Shown piece after piece: positions 55,265 through 64,000 of a stretch of 64,000 bases of DNA. Source of the stretch: Deltaproteobacteria bacterium. GTDB lineage: Bacteria; Myxococcota_A; Polyangia; Polyangiales; Ga0077539. The position numbers and the translations under genes are program-made. The DNA lies in the NCBI GenBank assembly GCA_016218725.1, contig JACRDB010000066.1, forward strand, positions 1 through 64,000, given 5' to 3'. Each line of letters begins with the position of its first letter. Positions within the stretch are counted from its first letter, which is position 1. The notes beneath the pieces were generated by a model, which saw only the letters and a program-made list of their open reading frames with translations, did not search any database and had not been told where the DNA came from.

Positions 55265-57589
55265 TCAGCGCCCGGAGCGCGCCTGTCCATGCTCGAAGGT
55301 GCCGTCCGGGTGCAGGGTGACGCTCACGGCGCCCTCCAGGTCCGTGCGCCGCAGCGCGATCCCTCGGCGGGCGTAGCGCAGGACCACCTCCGGGTGCGGG
55401 TGCCCGAAGGGCGAAGGGTGCCCCGCGCTCACCAGGGCCACCCTCGGCTGGAGCCTCGCGAGGAAGGCCTCGGAGCTCGAGGTCCTGCTGCCGTGGTGCG
55501 GGACCTTGAGGGCCGTGACGGGCCCGAGGCGCCCGAGGAGCGTCCGCTCGCCGGGGCCCTCGAGGTCGCCCGGGAGGAGCACGCTCGCCCGCCCATGGAC
55601 GAGCCTCAGGACGAAGGAAGCGTCGTTGGCGCCGAGGCCGCGAGGGGCCTCGGGGCAGGGCGCCAGGACCTCGATGGTCGCGCCGTGAAACGGCCTCGGT
55701 GGGCCGCAGAGGGAGGACGGACCCCGCACGGGCACCGCCCTCTCGCGCGCCAGGGCCAGAACGGCCGCCCAGGACCGTGGGGCGCCGAGGGAGGCGCCCT
55801 GGCCCGTGTCCCAGAGCTCCCCCACCGCGACGCTGGAGAGCACCGCCCCGAGGCCCCCGGCGTGGTCCGGGTGTGGGTGTGACAGCACCACCACGGCGAG
55901 CCGCTCGCGCCGACGGAGCGCGAGCGTTGGGACCACGGCGCGCTCTCCGGGGTCGAGCCTCGCGCCGAAGACCGGCCCCCCGGCGTCTACGAGCATGGCC
56001 TCTCCGTCCGGCAGGTCCACCAGGATGGCGTCGCCCTGGCCGACGTCCAGGGCGGTCACCCGGAGCACACCGCGGGGCCGGGCGAGCGCGCGGTGATCGC
56101 ACTCCAGCGCGGCGACCACCAGCGCGCCAGCGACGACCAGCACCACCCTCGCGCGGGGCCTCGCGGCGAGCGCGAGGGCCAGCGCCACCGTCGCCACGAG
56201 GCACTCTCCGGGCGTCGGGGTCGGGAGCGCGACGGTGGAGCCCGGCAGCGCCCCGGCGAGCTCGGGCATCGCGTAGAGCGCGGCGAGGCAATGCTTTACG
56301 GGGACTCCGAGCACCAGGGCTATCGGCGTTGGGAGGACGTTCCCGAGGACCGCCAGGGCCAGCGTGGCGGGCAGCGCGAGGACCTCTCCGAGAGGCGCCG
56401 CGAGGACGTTGACGAGGCATGCCGTGGCCGGGGTGCGCCCCGAGGTCCAGAGCACCAGGGGCACGAGCGCCAGGGCCACCCGGACGCTGGCCACCACCGC
56501 TGCCACGAGGTACGCCCACGCCCGTCGCAGTGGGGACGGCTCACCGCTGCGCCGACGCTCGCCCGTCACGAGCGCCCAGGTCGCGAGCACCGAGAGCTGC
56601 CAGCCCAGGTCCTCCGCCAGCGAAGGCGTGACCAGAACCATGGCCAGTGCCACGCCGGCCAGGGCCTTCAAGGGCTCCGGGCGGCGCCCGAGGAGCCCCA
56701 ACGCCGCGCCCAGGGCGCCTGTCAGGAGCGCCCTCTGGGACGCAGGCTGGGCGCCGGTGACCAGCACGAAGAGCCCGGCCACCAGCACCGCGAGGACCGC
56801 TGGCGCCCGCGCGCTCCACCCTCTCTCGGTCCACGACGGCACGCGCAGCAGCGCGCGCCGCGTCAGCCACGCCGCCAGCGACGCCAGGAGCGCCACGTGC
56901 GCGCCGCTGACGGCCAGGAGGTGTGACAGGCCGGTCTCCCGGAAGGCCCTCCGGACCTCCCAGGGGAGCCCTCGGGTGGCGCCGAGCAAGAGCGCCTCCG
57001 CGCGCCGCGCGGAGGTGTCGTCCAGCGAGCGCCTTAGGCCCCGCGAGAGGGCCCTGCGCAGGGCCTCCGCCCCGCGCCAGGGGGCGGCCCTCCAGGCGCT
57101 CGCCGGGGTGGACACGTCGCAGCCGGCGGTGTCCAGGAGCACCCTCTCGGGTCCCGGCGCCGGACGCACCGGCGGGTTCCGCAGCGGCACCTCCTCGCGC
57201 ACCGTGGCGATGAGCTCGAGCGCGTCCCCCGTGGAGGCCTCACAGCGCCCCGCGGGCGCACGCAGGAGGGCCTCCCCGAGCCCGCTCACGGAGACCCGGC
57301 AGTGGGTGCTCTCGTCCACCGTGGAGCACCCGCCGGTGACCTCCGCGCGGAGCCTCCGGGCCTGCACCGTCGGCGCGCGGGTTCTCGCGGGTGGCTCCTC
57401 CGGCGCGCGGAGGGAGCCCAGGGCGAGCGCCGCCACCACCAGCAGCACCCCCACCACCGCGCTCTCTCGCCGAAGCCAGACCGCCAGGCCCACCACCCCG
57501 CACAGCAGCCCGGCGCCCCACGGAACGCCCAGCGGTCGGGTCCAGAGCCCGAGCAGGAACGCAAGGAGAGCCCATGGCAGGAGTCCCAT
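55265..57589 (-). CDS. comEC: ComEC/Rec2-type DNA internalisation protein
   Basis: The 774-residue protein carries an N-terminal ComEC oligomerisation/barrel part, a competence membrane domain (LSHLLAVSGAHVALLA and many hydrophobic segments) and a C-terminal metallo-beta-lactamase-type domain (VVLSHPHPDHAGGL, PHHGSRTSSS). It imports single-stranded DNA during transformation. The shared three-block element lies 35 bases ahead of its ATG. It is divergent from the phosphatase gene across a 154-base AT-richer gap. Confidence 0.9.
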   Translation of the reverse strand: MGLLPWALLAFLLGLWTRPLGVPWGAGLLCGVVGLAVWLRRESAVVGVLLVVAALALGSLRAPEEPPARTRAPTVQARRLRAEVTGGCSTVDESTHCRVSVSGLGEALLRAPAGRCEASTGDALELIATVREEVPLRNPPVRPAPGPERVLLDTAGCDVSTPASAWRAAPWRGAEALRRALSRGLRRSLDDTSARRAEALLLGATRGLPWEVRRAFRETGLSHLLAVSGAHVALLASLAAWLTRRALLRVPSWTERGWSARAPAVLAVLVAGLFVLVTGAQPASQRALLTGALGAALGLLGRRPEPLKALAGVALAMVLVTPSLAEDLGWQLSVLATWALVTGERRRSGEPSPLRRAWAYLVAAVVASVRVALALVPLVLWTSGRTPATACLVNVLAAPLGEVLALPATLALAVLGNVLPTPIALVLGVPVKHCLAALYAMPELAGALPGSTVALPTPTPGECLVATVALALALAARPRARVVLVVAGALVVAALECDHRALARPRGVLRVTALDVGQGDAILVDLPDGEAMLVDAGGPVFGARLDPGERAVVPTLALRRRERLAVVVLSHPHPDHAGGLGAVLSSVAVGELWDTGQGASLGAPRSWAAVLALARERAVPVRGPSSLCGPPRPFHGATIEVLAPCPEAPRGLGANDASFVLRLVHGRASVLLPGDLEGPGERTLLGRLGPVTALKVPHHGSRTSSSEAFLARLQPRVALVSAGHPSPFGHPHPEVVLRYARRGIALRRTDLEGAVSVTLHPDGTFEHGQARSGR

Positions 57590-57606
57590 GGCGACGCCAC
57601 AAGCAA

Positions 57607-57635
57607 TTTTAGTACCGTCTAAGAGTCATTGAAAT
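57607..57635 (-). promoter_or_regulatory. Possible sigma-70-like promoter of comEC
   Basis: On the minus strand TTTCAA (57635-57630) and TAAAAT (57612-57607) are 17 bases apart. The leader would be short (about 10 bases before ATG 57589). This competes with the ECF-element reading. Confidence 0.35.
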
Positions 57636-57655
57636 CATTGAATTTTCTGGCCCCT
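57624..57655 (-). promoter_or_regulatory. Three-block upstream element of comEC
   Basis: Plus-strand blocks GAGTC (57624-57628), GAAATCATTGA (57632-57642) and TGGCCCC (57649-57655) match the ECF sigma element with a spacer of six instead of nine bases before the last block. Confidence 0.55.
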
Positions 57656-57743
57656 TTCGGGTGGCGGAGGTGGCGGCGGGGTGGCGGCGCCGCTGGCGGC
57701 GCTTGTGCGCGCGGCGCCCCTCGGTGATGGTGGGCGTTACCCG

Positions 57744-59210
57744 ATGCGCGACGAGACCTCCCCGGCGGGCAACAGGACACGACCGCTGGGGACCCTCGCG
57801 GTGGCGCTCCTGGCGTCGGCGGCAGGCGTAGGGTGGACGCGTTGGTGCTGGCGCAGCGCCAACGCGCCGCAGCCGGAGCTCCTGGCGGCGCTCAAGGCCC
57901 GAAGGAGCCCGACGCCCGCGAGCGCGACGCCGCCGAGCCGCGTCCTCGTGGTGGTGATCGACGGGCTCGGGTACGACCCGGCGGGCGTGGTGGACCTCGG
58001 CGGGGGACGGTGCTGGACCGCCCGGGTGGACATGGGCACGCCCACGCTGTCACGGCCGGACTATCACGTGATCCTGACGGGGATCCCCCAGCGCGCAGCG
58101 GGGATCATGAACAACGCCCACCAGGGGGTGGCCCGCGCGGACACCCTCGCGGCGAGGGTGCGGTCCCAGGGAGGGCGCGTGGCCTGGGCCCTCAACGGCG
58201 TCACGTGGTTCCACGACCTCGCGGGGGCCCCTCGGGACCGGCTCCATTTCAGCGAGAGCGCGCGCGCGGCCGCGGAGGACCTCCTGCGCGGGTGGCGCGA
58301 GGGCGCGAGCTTCGGGGTCCTGCACCTCATGGCCGTGGACGACGCCGGCCATGAGCGGGGGGGGGCCTCGCCCGAGTACGCCGACGCGGCCCGGCGCATG
58401 GCCTCGGTGGTGCGCGACCTGCGCGCGCGCTTGACCGACGACACCCTGGTGTTCGTCGGCGCGGACCACGGGCACCTCCCCCGGGGCGGCCACGGAGGGC
58501 CCGAGCCCGCCGTGCGGTTCACGCGCTGGCAGGCGTTCCACCCGCGGTGCTCCGGGCGGCGTCCGAGGGACTCCGGGACGATCCCCGCGGTGGACCTGGC
58601 GCCCACCCTGGCGAGGTCCCTCGGGGTCTCCGCGCCGGCGCTCCACCTGGGCACCGCCCGCGCGGTGGAGGGAGGCAGCGACCGGCGGGACCCAGGCGCC
58701 GCCCTGCGCGAGGAGGCCTACGCCTCCACGCTCCGGAGCCTGCGGCGACGGCGGGCGCTCCTGGCCGTGGGGTCGGGCCTCGCGGTGCTCGCCCTCGCGG
58801 TGCAGCTTGGTCTCCGCGGGGCGCGGCGCAGTCGCGTCCTGCGCGCCGCCCTGGTGCCCGCGGGCGCCGTCCTCGGGTGGGTGCTCTGGGTACCCCGGCC
58901 GCTCTCCTTGAGCACCATGGGGTCGCAGAACCAGTTCGTGCGCGAGTCCCTCCGGGGGATGGTCCTGGGCGCCACGCTCCTGGCCCTCCTCTCGCTGCGC
59001 CGCGAGGACTCGCCGCGAGGAGCTCTCCTCGCGGCGGTCGCGGGCTGGGCCGCCGTCGCGGCCGCCACGGGCGGGGGCCTCGGGGGGCTGCACCCGACGG
59101 AGGCGGAGCTGGTGTGGGTGCCGGCCATGGGCTTCCTCCCCGTGGCGGTGACCATGGCCCTGGCGGTGGAGCGGCTCTGGTGCCACCTCCGCGCGCGCTA
59201 CACGAGGTGA
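57744..59210 (+). CDS. Alkaline-phosphatase-superfamily membrane protein
   Basis: The 488-residue protein has one membrane helix near residue 20, a phosphatase core (VLVVVIDGLGYD, MGTPTLSRPDYHVILTG with candidate nucleophile Thr/Ser, MAVDDAGHERG, GADHGHLPRG) and several C-terminal membrane segments. It is like GPI-ethanolamine phosphate transferases or phosphoglycerol transferases acting on envelope lipids. ATG 57744 is preferred over the GTG at 57681. Confidence 0.75.
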   Translation: MRDETSPAGNRTRPLGTLAVALLASAAGVGWTRWCWRSANAPQPELLAALKARRSPTPASATPPSRVLVVVIDGLGYDPAGVVDLGGGRCWTARVDMGTPTLSRPDYHVILTGIPQRAAGIMNNAHQGVARADTLAARVRSQGGRVAWALNGVTWFHDLAGAPRDRLHFSESARAAAEDLLRGWREGASFGVLHLMAVDDAGHERGGASPEYADAARRMASVVRDLRARLTDDTLVFVGADHGHLPRGGHGGPEPAVRFTRWQAFHPRCSGRRPRDSGTIPAVDLAPTLARSLGVSAPALHLGTARAVEGGSDRRDPGAALREEAYASTLRSLRRRRALLAVGSGLAVLALAVQLGLRGARRSRVLRAALVPAGAVLGWVLWVPRPLSLSTMGSQNQFVRESLRGMVLGATLLALLSLRREDSPRGALLAAVAGWAAVAAATGGGLGGLHPTEAELVWVPAMGFLPVAVTMALAVERLWCHLRARYTR

Positions 59211-59213
59211 CGG

Positions 59214-59522
59214 GTGCCCAGGGTGGAGTTCGCACACACAGACCTCACCGCGGAGGCGCCCGCCGGCAGCCGACTGCTGGACGTCGCCGACGAGACCCCC
59301 GGAGCGGCCCTCGCCTCGGCCTGCAGGCACGCCAACTGCGGGCTCTGCCAGGTGCTCGTGCTCGACGGGGCCGCGCTCTGCGACCCGCCTGAGGCCGCGG
59401 AGCGCGCGCTCCTGGCGCGTCTTGGAGCGCCTCCCGAGGTGCGCCTGGGCTGCCAGGTCACGCTCCGGGACGGCCCCGGAGCGCTCCGGGTGTGGCCCGC
59501 GGCGCTCCCCCGGAGGGGCTGA
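59214..59522 (+). CDS. 2Fe-2S ferredoxin-type protein
   Basis: The 102-residue protein has the plant-type ferredoxin cluster motif C-x4-C-x2-C (CRHANCGLC) plus a later Cys in LGCQV. It starts three bases after the phosphatase stop and probably supplies electrons to an unidentified partner. GTG start. Confidence 0.8.
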   Translation: MPRVEFAHTDLTAEAPAGSRLLDVADETPGAALASACRHANCGLCQVLVLDGAALCDPPEAAERALLARLGAPPEVRLGCQVTLRDGPGALRVWPAALPRRG

Positions 59523-60836
59523 CTAGGGCGCCTCGAAGGGCTCGAAGACCACCGCGCCCGGGGCCGCCTCGCTCACCCGGAGGTGGATGTGGTTGTCGTG
59601 GTTGGGCCAGTGCTGCAGGTGCACCCCGTCGCCGTAGAGCCCGCGCAGGGCGCCGTCCACGAGGCCCTCACGGATGGCCTGGTCCAGGGCGCTCCGGGTG
59701 ACCGCGATGAGCGCCCGATCGAGGAAGCACATGGTGACCCTCGCCGTCGCGAAGAAGGGCGCGAAGAGCGCTGCGTTGGCCAGGCCGTCGTAGTTCATCA
59801 CCGACCCCGAGGCACACTCCCGCCCCCCGGAGCCCGCCAGGACTCGGCAGTAGCTCCTCCAGGGGGCCCTGCCGTCGTTGCCATACAGCGAGAGGTCCAC
59901 GTCCTTGCCGCGCTGGTGCGACGCGTGACGCGGCGCGCCGACGTCCACGCCCGGGGTCTCGCCGTTCCACTGCGAGAGGTCCTCGGGGATGAAGGGCGCG
60001 CGGCCCTGGCGCGCCATCACCTGCCCCGCGTAGCGCACCCACTGGACCAGGTCCCGGCGCCCGAATTGGTACCGGAACACCGTATTGGACGCCGTCCCAT
60101 AGCCGTCCCTGGCCGGGTCGTTCGGGAGCGGGAGCTGGAGGAGCCTCGCGCAGTCCGACACGCACCGGGCCCCGTCCCGGAAGGGCGTCCGGGTGACCGT
60201 GAGCCTCGCCGAGCCCACGGCGCCCGTGGCGCGCAGCCGCACCCAGAAGGTCCTCGGGCCCGACGGGTCGAAGGCGGCCAGCACCCGGAGCCCCGCGCCC
60301 GCGTCGGTGCGGCCGAGCTCCCGGGCCTCGGAGCCGTCCCAGCGGTCCACCCGGAGCACCACCGAAGCGCCAGGCGGCGAGAACTCCAACCGGAACCCGA
60401 GGTGCTCGGACCCGCTACCCTCCACCCGGAGCACCACCTCGGTGTCCCTCGGGAGGCTCACGGGGTTCTCTCCGTCACGGGCTGCCCTCTCCCCTGGGAG
60501 GGTGCCCGGGGGCGCGGTCCCGGCGGGCGCCATGGCCTCCGGGGAGGCGTCGCGGGTAGCGTCCGCCGTAGAGTCCAGGGCGACATCCGGCGCTCCCCGG
60601 GGGACGTCGGGCGGCCCATCGGACGGCGCGTCCAAGCCCGCGTCGGAAAGTTCCGGCGTAGCGTCGGCGCTGGCGTCGGGTTGGGGCACCTCGGAGCGAG
60701 GTTGTGCCGCGCCGCGGTCGTCAGGAAGGTCCGCCGCCGAGGTGTCCGAGGTGGCATCCGGGGACGGTGCGGGCTCGGCGCCGCAGCCACCGAGGAGCAA
60801 GGCTGACAGCGCGGCGACCGGTGAAATCCTGGACAT
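59523..60836 (-). CDS. Lipoprotein with MepA-type murein endopeptidase domain
   Basis: The 437-residue lipoprotein (LSALLLGGCGAEPA) has a long Asp/Ala/Pro/Thr-rich linker of about 110 residues, a beta-rich domain and a C-terminal penicillin-insensitive murein endopeptidase (MepA/M74-like) segment: HASHQRGKDVDLSLY and HWPNHDNHIHLRV, zinc ligands. It probably cuts peptidoglycan crosslinks. ATG 60836 is taken; 60848 is possible. The convergent ferredoxin gene ends one base away. Confidence 0.75.
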   Translation of the reverse strand: MSRISPVAALSALLLGGCGAEPAPSPDATSDTSAADLPDDRGAAQPRSEVPQPDASADATPELSDAGLDAPSDGPPDVPRGAPDVALDSTADATRDASPEAMAPAGTAPPGTLPGERAARDGENPVSLPRDTEVVLRVEGSGSEHLGFRLEFSPPGASVVLRVDRWDGSEARELGRTDAGAGLRVLAAFDPSGPRTFWVRLRATGAVGSARLTVTRTPFRDGARCVSDCARLLQLPLPNDPARDGYGTASNTVFRYQFGRRDLVQWVRYAGQVMARQGRAPFIPEDLSQWNGETPGVDVGAPRHASHQRGKDVDLSLYGNDGRAPWRSYCRVLAGSGGRECASGSVMNYDGLANAALFAPFFATARVTMCFLDRALIAVTRSALDQAIREGLVDGALRGLYGDGVHLQHWPNHDNHIHLRVSEAAPGAVVFEPFEAP

Positions 60837-60963
60837 TGGTCCGACCATCGAGCGGGACCACCATACGCCCAGAAGGTCCCTACGTCTCGCGGCCCCCGGA
60901 AGTTACGCCGGGTCCCCGGAGGCTAACCCTGGAGGCCCGATCGGGTGTACTCCTCCGGGGGCG

Positions 60964-61854
60964 ATGAGCAGCGTGGAATCCCTCGTGCCCGAAGGCCCGG
61001 CGCCGCAGCCGGGGGTCTTCTCCCCGGTGCCCTCGGCGGCGCGCTTCCTGACCTTCCTCCGGAACCCCGAGGGAGACGCCCGAGGGGCCCTGGAGTCCCT
61101 CCGGGAGAATCTCTGGGACCCCTGCGTGGTGCTCGGCGTCGGGGCCTCCGCGGCGGCCGTGCCGGGCTTGAGGCCCCTCCCGAGCTCCATGACCCGCTTC
61201 CCGGCGACGCCCGACGCCCTCTTCGCCCGCGTGTCTCACTCCGACGAGAGCGACCGCTACGACGCATGCCGCGCCCTGGCGCGGCGCCTGGAGGGCGCCT
61301 TCACGGTCCGGGAGGAGCACCACGCCTTCCTCTACGCCGAGGGGAGGGACCTCTCGGGCTTCGAGGACGGGACCGAGAACCCCGTGGGCCCCAGGGCCCT
61401 GGACGCGGCCCTGGTCTCCGCGGGAGCGCCCGGCGTCCGTGGAGGCTCCTTCGCGCTCCTGCAGCGCTGGGTCCACGACCTGCGCGCCCTCGAGGCGCTC
61501 GACCGCAACGCGCGCAACCAACTGATCGGGCGCGACCGGGAGACCAATGAAGAGCTCCCGGACGCGCCGCGCTCCGCCCACGTCCGCCGCGCGGCGCAGG
61601 AGGACTTCGACCCCCCGGCCTTCCTGGTGCGGCGGTCCATGCCCTACGGCGGGGTGCGCGAAAGCGGGCTCCTCGTCCTGGCGTTTACGGCCAGCCTGGA
61701 GCGGGTCGAGCGCATGCTCCGCCGGATGCACGGCGACGACGACGGCGTGACCGACGGGCTCTTCGCATTCTCGCGCGCGGTCACCGGCGCGTTCTTCTTC
61801 TGCCCGCCGCTGCGCGAAGGCCGGCTGGACCTGCGGGGCCTCGGCCCGGCGTGA
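60964..61854 (+). CDS. DyP-type haem peroxidase
   Basis: The 296-residue protein has the DyP signature GFEDGTENP, with the catalytic Asp, and later RRSMPYGG and the C-terminal GLFAFSRAVTGAFFFCPPL. The family oxidises dyes, haem or lignin-like substrates. The 2OG oxygenase start overlaps its stop by four bases (GTGA). Confidence 0.85.
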   Translation: MSSVESLVPEGPAPQPGVFSPVPSAARFLTFLRNPEGDARGALESLRENLWDPCVVLGVGASAAAVPGLRPLPSSMTRFPATPDALFARVSHSDESDRYDACRALARRLEGAFTVREEHHAFLYAEGRDLSGFEDGTENPVGPRALDAALVSAGAPGVRGGSFALLQRWVHDLRALEALDRNARNQLIGRDRETNEELPDAPRSAHVRRAAQEDFDPPAFLVRRSMPYGGVRESGLLVLAFTASLERVERMLRRMHGDDDGVTDGLFAFSRAVTGAFFFCPPLREGRLDLRGLGPA

Positions 61855-62564
61855 GCGCCGTCGAGGAGCACCTCGCGCGCTACACCGCGTCCCTGGACGC
61901 CCCGGACCTCGCCGCGCGCTACCACGCCGACGGCGGCTGCGTGGTGCTCCCGAGCACCCTGCCCCTCGGCCTCGTGGAACGCCTCGCCGCCGAGGCCCTC
62001 GCCCTCGCGCCGCGGGGCGTACGCCGTCACGTCCCGTGGGTGCGCAAGGCTGGGGCGGTCCCGCACCCCGTGGTGGCCCGGGAGGCGCCCTCGCTCCACG
62101 CCCTGCATCAGTCCCCGGCGCTCCTCGCGCTCTTCTCCGCGGTGGCCCGCGTCCCCCTCCAGCACCGCGCGCCAGGCGAGGTGCATGCCTCGGCGATCTA
62201 TGACTACGCCCGCCCGGGGGACCACATCGCCTGGCACACGGACGAGTGCGGCTGCCCGCCCGGGGACTCGTTCTCCGTCCTCGTCGGGCTCGTGGACCAG
62301 AGCTCCAGCGCGCTGGAGCTCGAGACCTGGAGGGCCTGCGCCGACCGACCACCGCTCCGCCAGCGCGTGCGCACCACCCCGGGCACCGTGGTGTTCCTGT
62401 GCGGCGCCCGCGCCTGGCACCGCGTCACCCCGCTCGGCGCCGACGAGCGCAGGGTGACCTTCGGCTTCACCTACCTGCGCCTCGGGAAGGCGCCCGGAGG
62501 GCTCTACAAGCTCCGGCTGGACCTCGGCAACCGGCTGCTCTATTTCGGCCCCGGACCGCACTGA
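61851..62564 (+). CDS. 2OG-Fe(II)-type dioxygenase
   Basis: The 237-residue protein carries a jelly-roll iron site: HIAWHTDECGC (H-x-D), HRVTPLG (second His) and RRVTFGFTY (co-substrate Arg), like AlkB/prolyl-hydroxylase-type enzymes. It is co-translated with the DyP peroxidase through a GTGA overlap. The substrate is unknown. Confidence 0.75.
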   Translation: MSAVEEHLARYTASLDAPDLAARYHADGGCVVLPSTLPLGLVERLAAEALALAPRGVRRHVPWVRKAGAVPHPVVAREAPSLHALHQSPALLALFSAVARVPLQHRAPGEVHASAIYDYARPGDHIAWHTDECGCPPGDSFSVLVGLVDQSSSALELETWRACADRPPLRQRVRTTPGTVVFLCGARAWHRVTPLGADERRVTFGFTYLRLGKAPGGLYKLRLDLGNRLLYFGPGPH

Positions 62565-62578
62565 AAAGCTCAGTTATT

Positions 62579-64000
62579 TCAAGAGTTTACACGTGTCGGC
62601 GGGAGCGACGGGGTGCTCGGTGAGGCGTCCGGCACGATCTGTTGCAGGTGCCACGCCAGGAGGTGGATGCGCTCGGTGGAGACCCGGAGCCTCGCGCCGA
62701 GGCGACCGAAGACCCTCCCGGCCAGGAGGAGCAGCACGACGTGGGTGCCCCCGAGGAGCACCGGGGTCCAGCGGGGGTCGAAGCTCACCGTGCGGGGGCT
62801 CACGCGGATCAGGTCCGATTCAAAGGTGTACGACGGCGGCAGGAGGTGAAAGTAGGGGCCCACGAAGAGCAGCGCGAGGAGGCATGCGCACACCCAGAGG
62901 AAGAGGACGTTGAAGCGCACGTTGGCGGCCAGGGTGTACGCCGCGCAGTTGGCGACGAGGGCCGCGGGCAGCAAGATCAGCGGCCCGAAGAACGAGGCCA
63001 GGAAGCCGATCGCCGTGGTGCTCACGGCGGCCATGAGGGGCACCTTCCAGGGCGGGAAGGCGCGGGTGACGGAGGCCCTCCAGCAGAGCCAGGAGCTCAA
63101 GAGGAAGAGCCCCGCGCAGGTCCAGGCGCGCAGCGGGTCCCGCACCCCGAGGGTGATGCACAGGAGCACGAAGGAGGCCCAGGCCAGGTAGTTGATGGCG
63201 CCCGCCCGCGCCGCGGTGGCCATCCCCGCGGTCTTGTCCTCCAGCACCCGCAGGCGCACCTCCTCGGGGAGGGTCTTGGGCGGCTCCAGGAGGAGCTTGA
63301 GGAGGGTCCCGAGGGCGCCCCCCTCGGAGGGGTCCAGCGCCAGGGCGCGGCCCGCCTCGCGCACGGCGCTCCGGCGGTCTTCCTCGCGCTGGGACGAGAG
63401 GGCTCGGCTCGCCAGGGCCTCGGCCTGGGAGGCGTGCTCCCGGGCCATGGCGCGGCGGCGCGAGAGGTCCCGATCGCCCTCCAGGAAGCGCTCCACGGCG
63501 TCGCAGAGGGCCCTGGCGTCGGGGTACCGCGACGAGGGCTCGAGGTGCGTGGCGCGGAGCCAGATTGCTTCGAGCTCCGGCGGGAGGTCCCGCTCCGGGG
63601 CGCGAACGGCCGCCCGGGCCTCGGGCCCCCCGAGCGTCGACGCCACGAGCTGGGCGGAGGATACCCTCGGGTGCAAAGTATCCAGCGCGAGGAGCTCGAA
63701 GAGGATGGCCCCGAGCGCATAGACGTCGCTGGCCACGCTGGCGGGGTGCCCCTGGAGCTGCTCCGGGGCCATGTAGCCGGGGGTCCCGATCACGGTCCCG
63801 AGGGCCGTGTGCTTCGTGGGCTCGGCCTCGACGCGCACCGGGGACTCCACCGCGGGCTGGGCGTCGCCGTCGGCCTCGACGAGGCGCGCGACGCCCCAGT
63901 CCAGCACGTACACCTCCCCGAAGTCCCCGAGCATGATGTTCGCGGGCTTCAGGTCCCGGTGGATCACCCCGCGGTGGTGGGCGTAGTGCACCGCGTTGCA
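62579..64000 (-). CDS. Ser/Thr protein kinase with multi-pass membrane domain (partial)
   Basis: Only the C-terminal 470 or so residues are in the window; the start lies beyond position 64000. [11 protein letters not shown] and VLDWGVARL (DWG in place of DFG, as in some bacterial kinases) and [11 protein letters not shown] mark a Hanks kinase. The C-terminal part has six or so membrane helices ending in the cytoplasm, typical of Myxococcota kinases. Confidence 0.85.
   Translation of the reverse strand, partial: CNAVHYAHHRGVIHRDLKPANIMLGDFGEVYVLDWGVARLVEADGDAQPAVESPVRVEAEPTKHTALGTVIGTPGYMAPEQLQGHPASVASDVYALGAILFELLALDTLHPRVSSAQLVASTLGGPEARAAVRAPERDLPPELEAIWLRATHLEPSSRYPDARALCDAVERFLEGDRDLSRRRAMAREHASQAEALASRALSSQREEDRRSAVREAGRALALDPSEGGALGTLLKLLLEPPKTLPEEVRLRVLEDKTAGMATAARAGAINYLAWASFVLLCITLGVRDPLRAWTCAGLFLLSSWLCWRASVTRAFPPWKVPLMAAVSTTAIGFLASFFGPLILLPAALVANCAAYTLAANVRFNVLFLWVCACLLALLFVGPYFHLLPPSYTFESDLIRVSPRTVSFDPRWTPVLLGGTHVVLLLLAGRVFGRLGARLRVSTERIHLLAWHLQQIVPDASPSTPSLPPTRVNS

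Overview
The window is one contiguous, gene-dense stretch of very GC-rich chromosome carrying about 55 protein genes, many in head-to-tail runs with 4-base ATGA/GTGA overlaps. The content points to a myxobacterium-like organism (Myxococcota): four-to-five-hundred-residue-plus Hanks-type Ser/Thr kinases with unusual C-terminal modules, a kinase-neighbouring AAA/TPR signalling ATPase, an FHA protein, an OmpA protein with thrombospondin type 3 repeats, DUF2330- and DUF6748-like secreted proteins, FG-GAP repeats, and many lipoproteins whose N-termini are followed by long Asp/Pro/Thr/Ala-rich linkers. No rRNA, tRNA, CRISPR array, prophage or insertion sequence was seen.

Layout. 1-404 is non-coding and carries REP-like hairpins. 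408-1808 is a DUF2330-like secreted protein whose tail runs antisense over the end of the next operon. 1706-9939 (minus strand) is the most unusual region: a tightly packed block encoding, in transcription order, a membrane-anchored unknown, an FHA protein, a MoxR-type AAA+ ATPase, an unknown, a zinc-metallopeptidase/vWA fusion, two unknowns, a radical SAM enzyme and a PLP-fold protein that seems to lack the catalytic lysine. 10039-15565 holds envelope proteins (a 3-fold Cys repeat protein, a DUF4328-like membrane protein, OmpA, a rhomboid-like pseudoprotease, a DUF6748-like lipoprotein). 15572-26366 (minus) runs from an ECF sigma factor through nnr, a B12/radical SAM protein, a lipoprotein PEP-synthase/dikinase homologue, two duplicated small lipoproteins, an FG-GAP lipoprotein and pdxJ. 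26427-31646 (plus) has a rhodanese-like/carbonic-anhydrase-like fusion, a lipoprotein and a molybdopterin oxidoreductase. 31647-45260 is mostly minus strand: a kinase, then (plus) the two subunits of a 3-oxoacid CoA-transferase, an F420/NADP-type oxidoreductase, a nitrilase, membrane and lipoproteins, a flippase-like protein, a PHP phosphatase, a CCA-adding-type nucleotidyltransferase and the AAA/TPR ATPase. 45446-54487 carries a kinase, alpha-hydroxy-acid oxidase plus serC, hisZ-purA and a WYL regulator. 54458-64000 holds an Lgt-like protein, comEC, a membrane phosphatase, a ferredoxin, a MepA-like lipoprotein, a DyP peroxidase with a 2OG-Fe(II) oxygenase, and a kinase cut by the window edge.

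How genes work together. Housekeeping functions (NAD(P)HX repair, pyridoxal phosphate, serine, purine and histidine synthesis, CCA ends) are scattered among signalling and envelope genes. Two sequence-level regulatory signals stand out: an identical three-block element lies exactly 35 bases ahead of both the ECF sigma factor and comEC start codons, and a large interrupted palindrome lies ahead of the WYL regulator. A recurring theme is proteins of enzyme families with altered catalytic residues (PLP fold, rhomboid, rhodanese, Lgt). All functional calls rest on reading motifs by eye; no database search was run.
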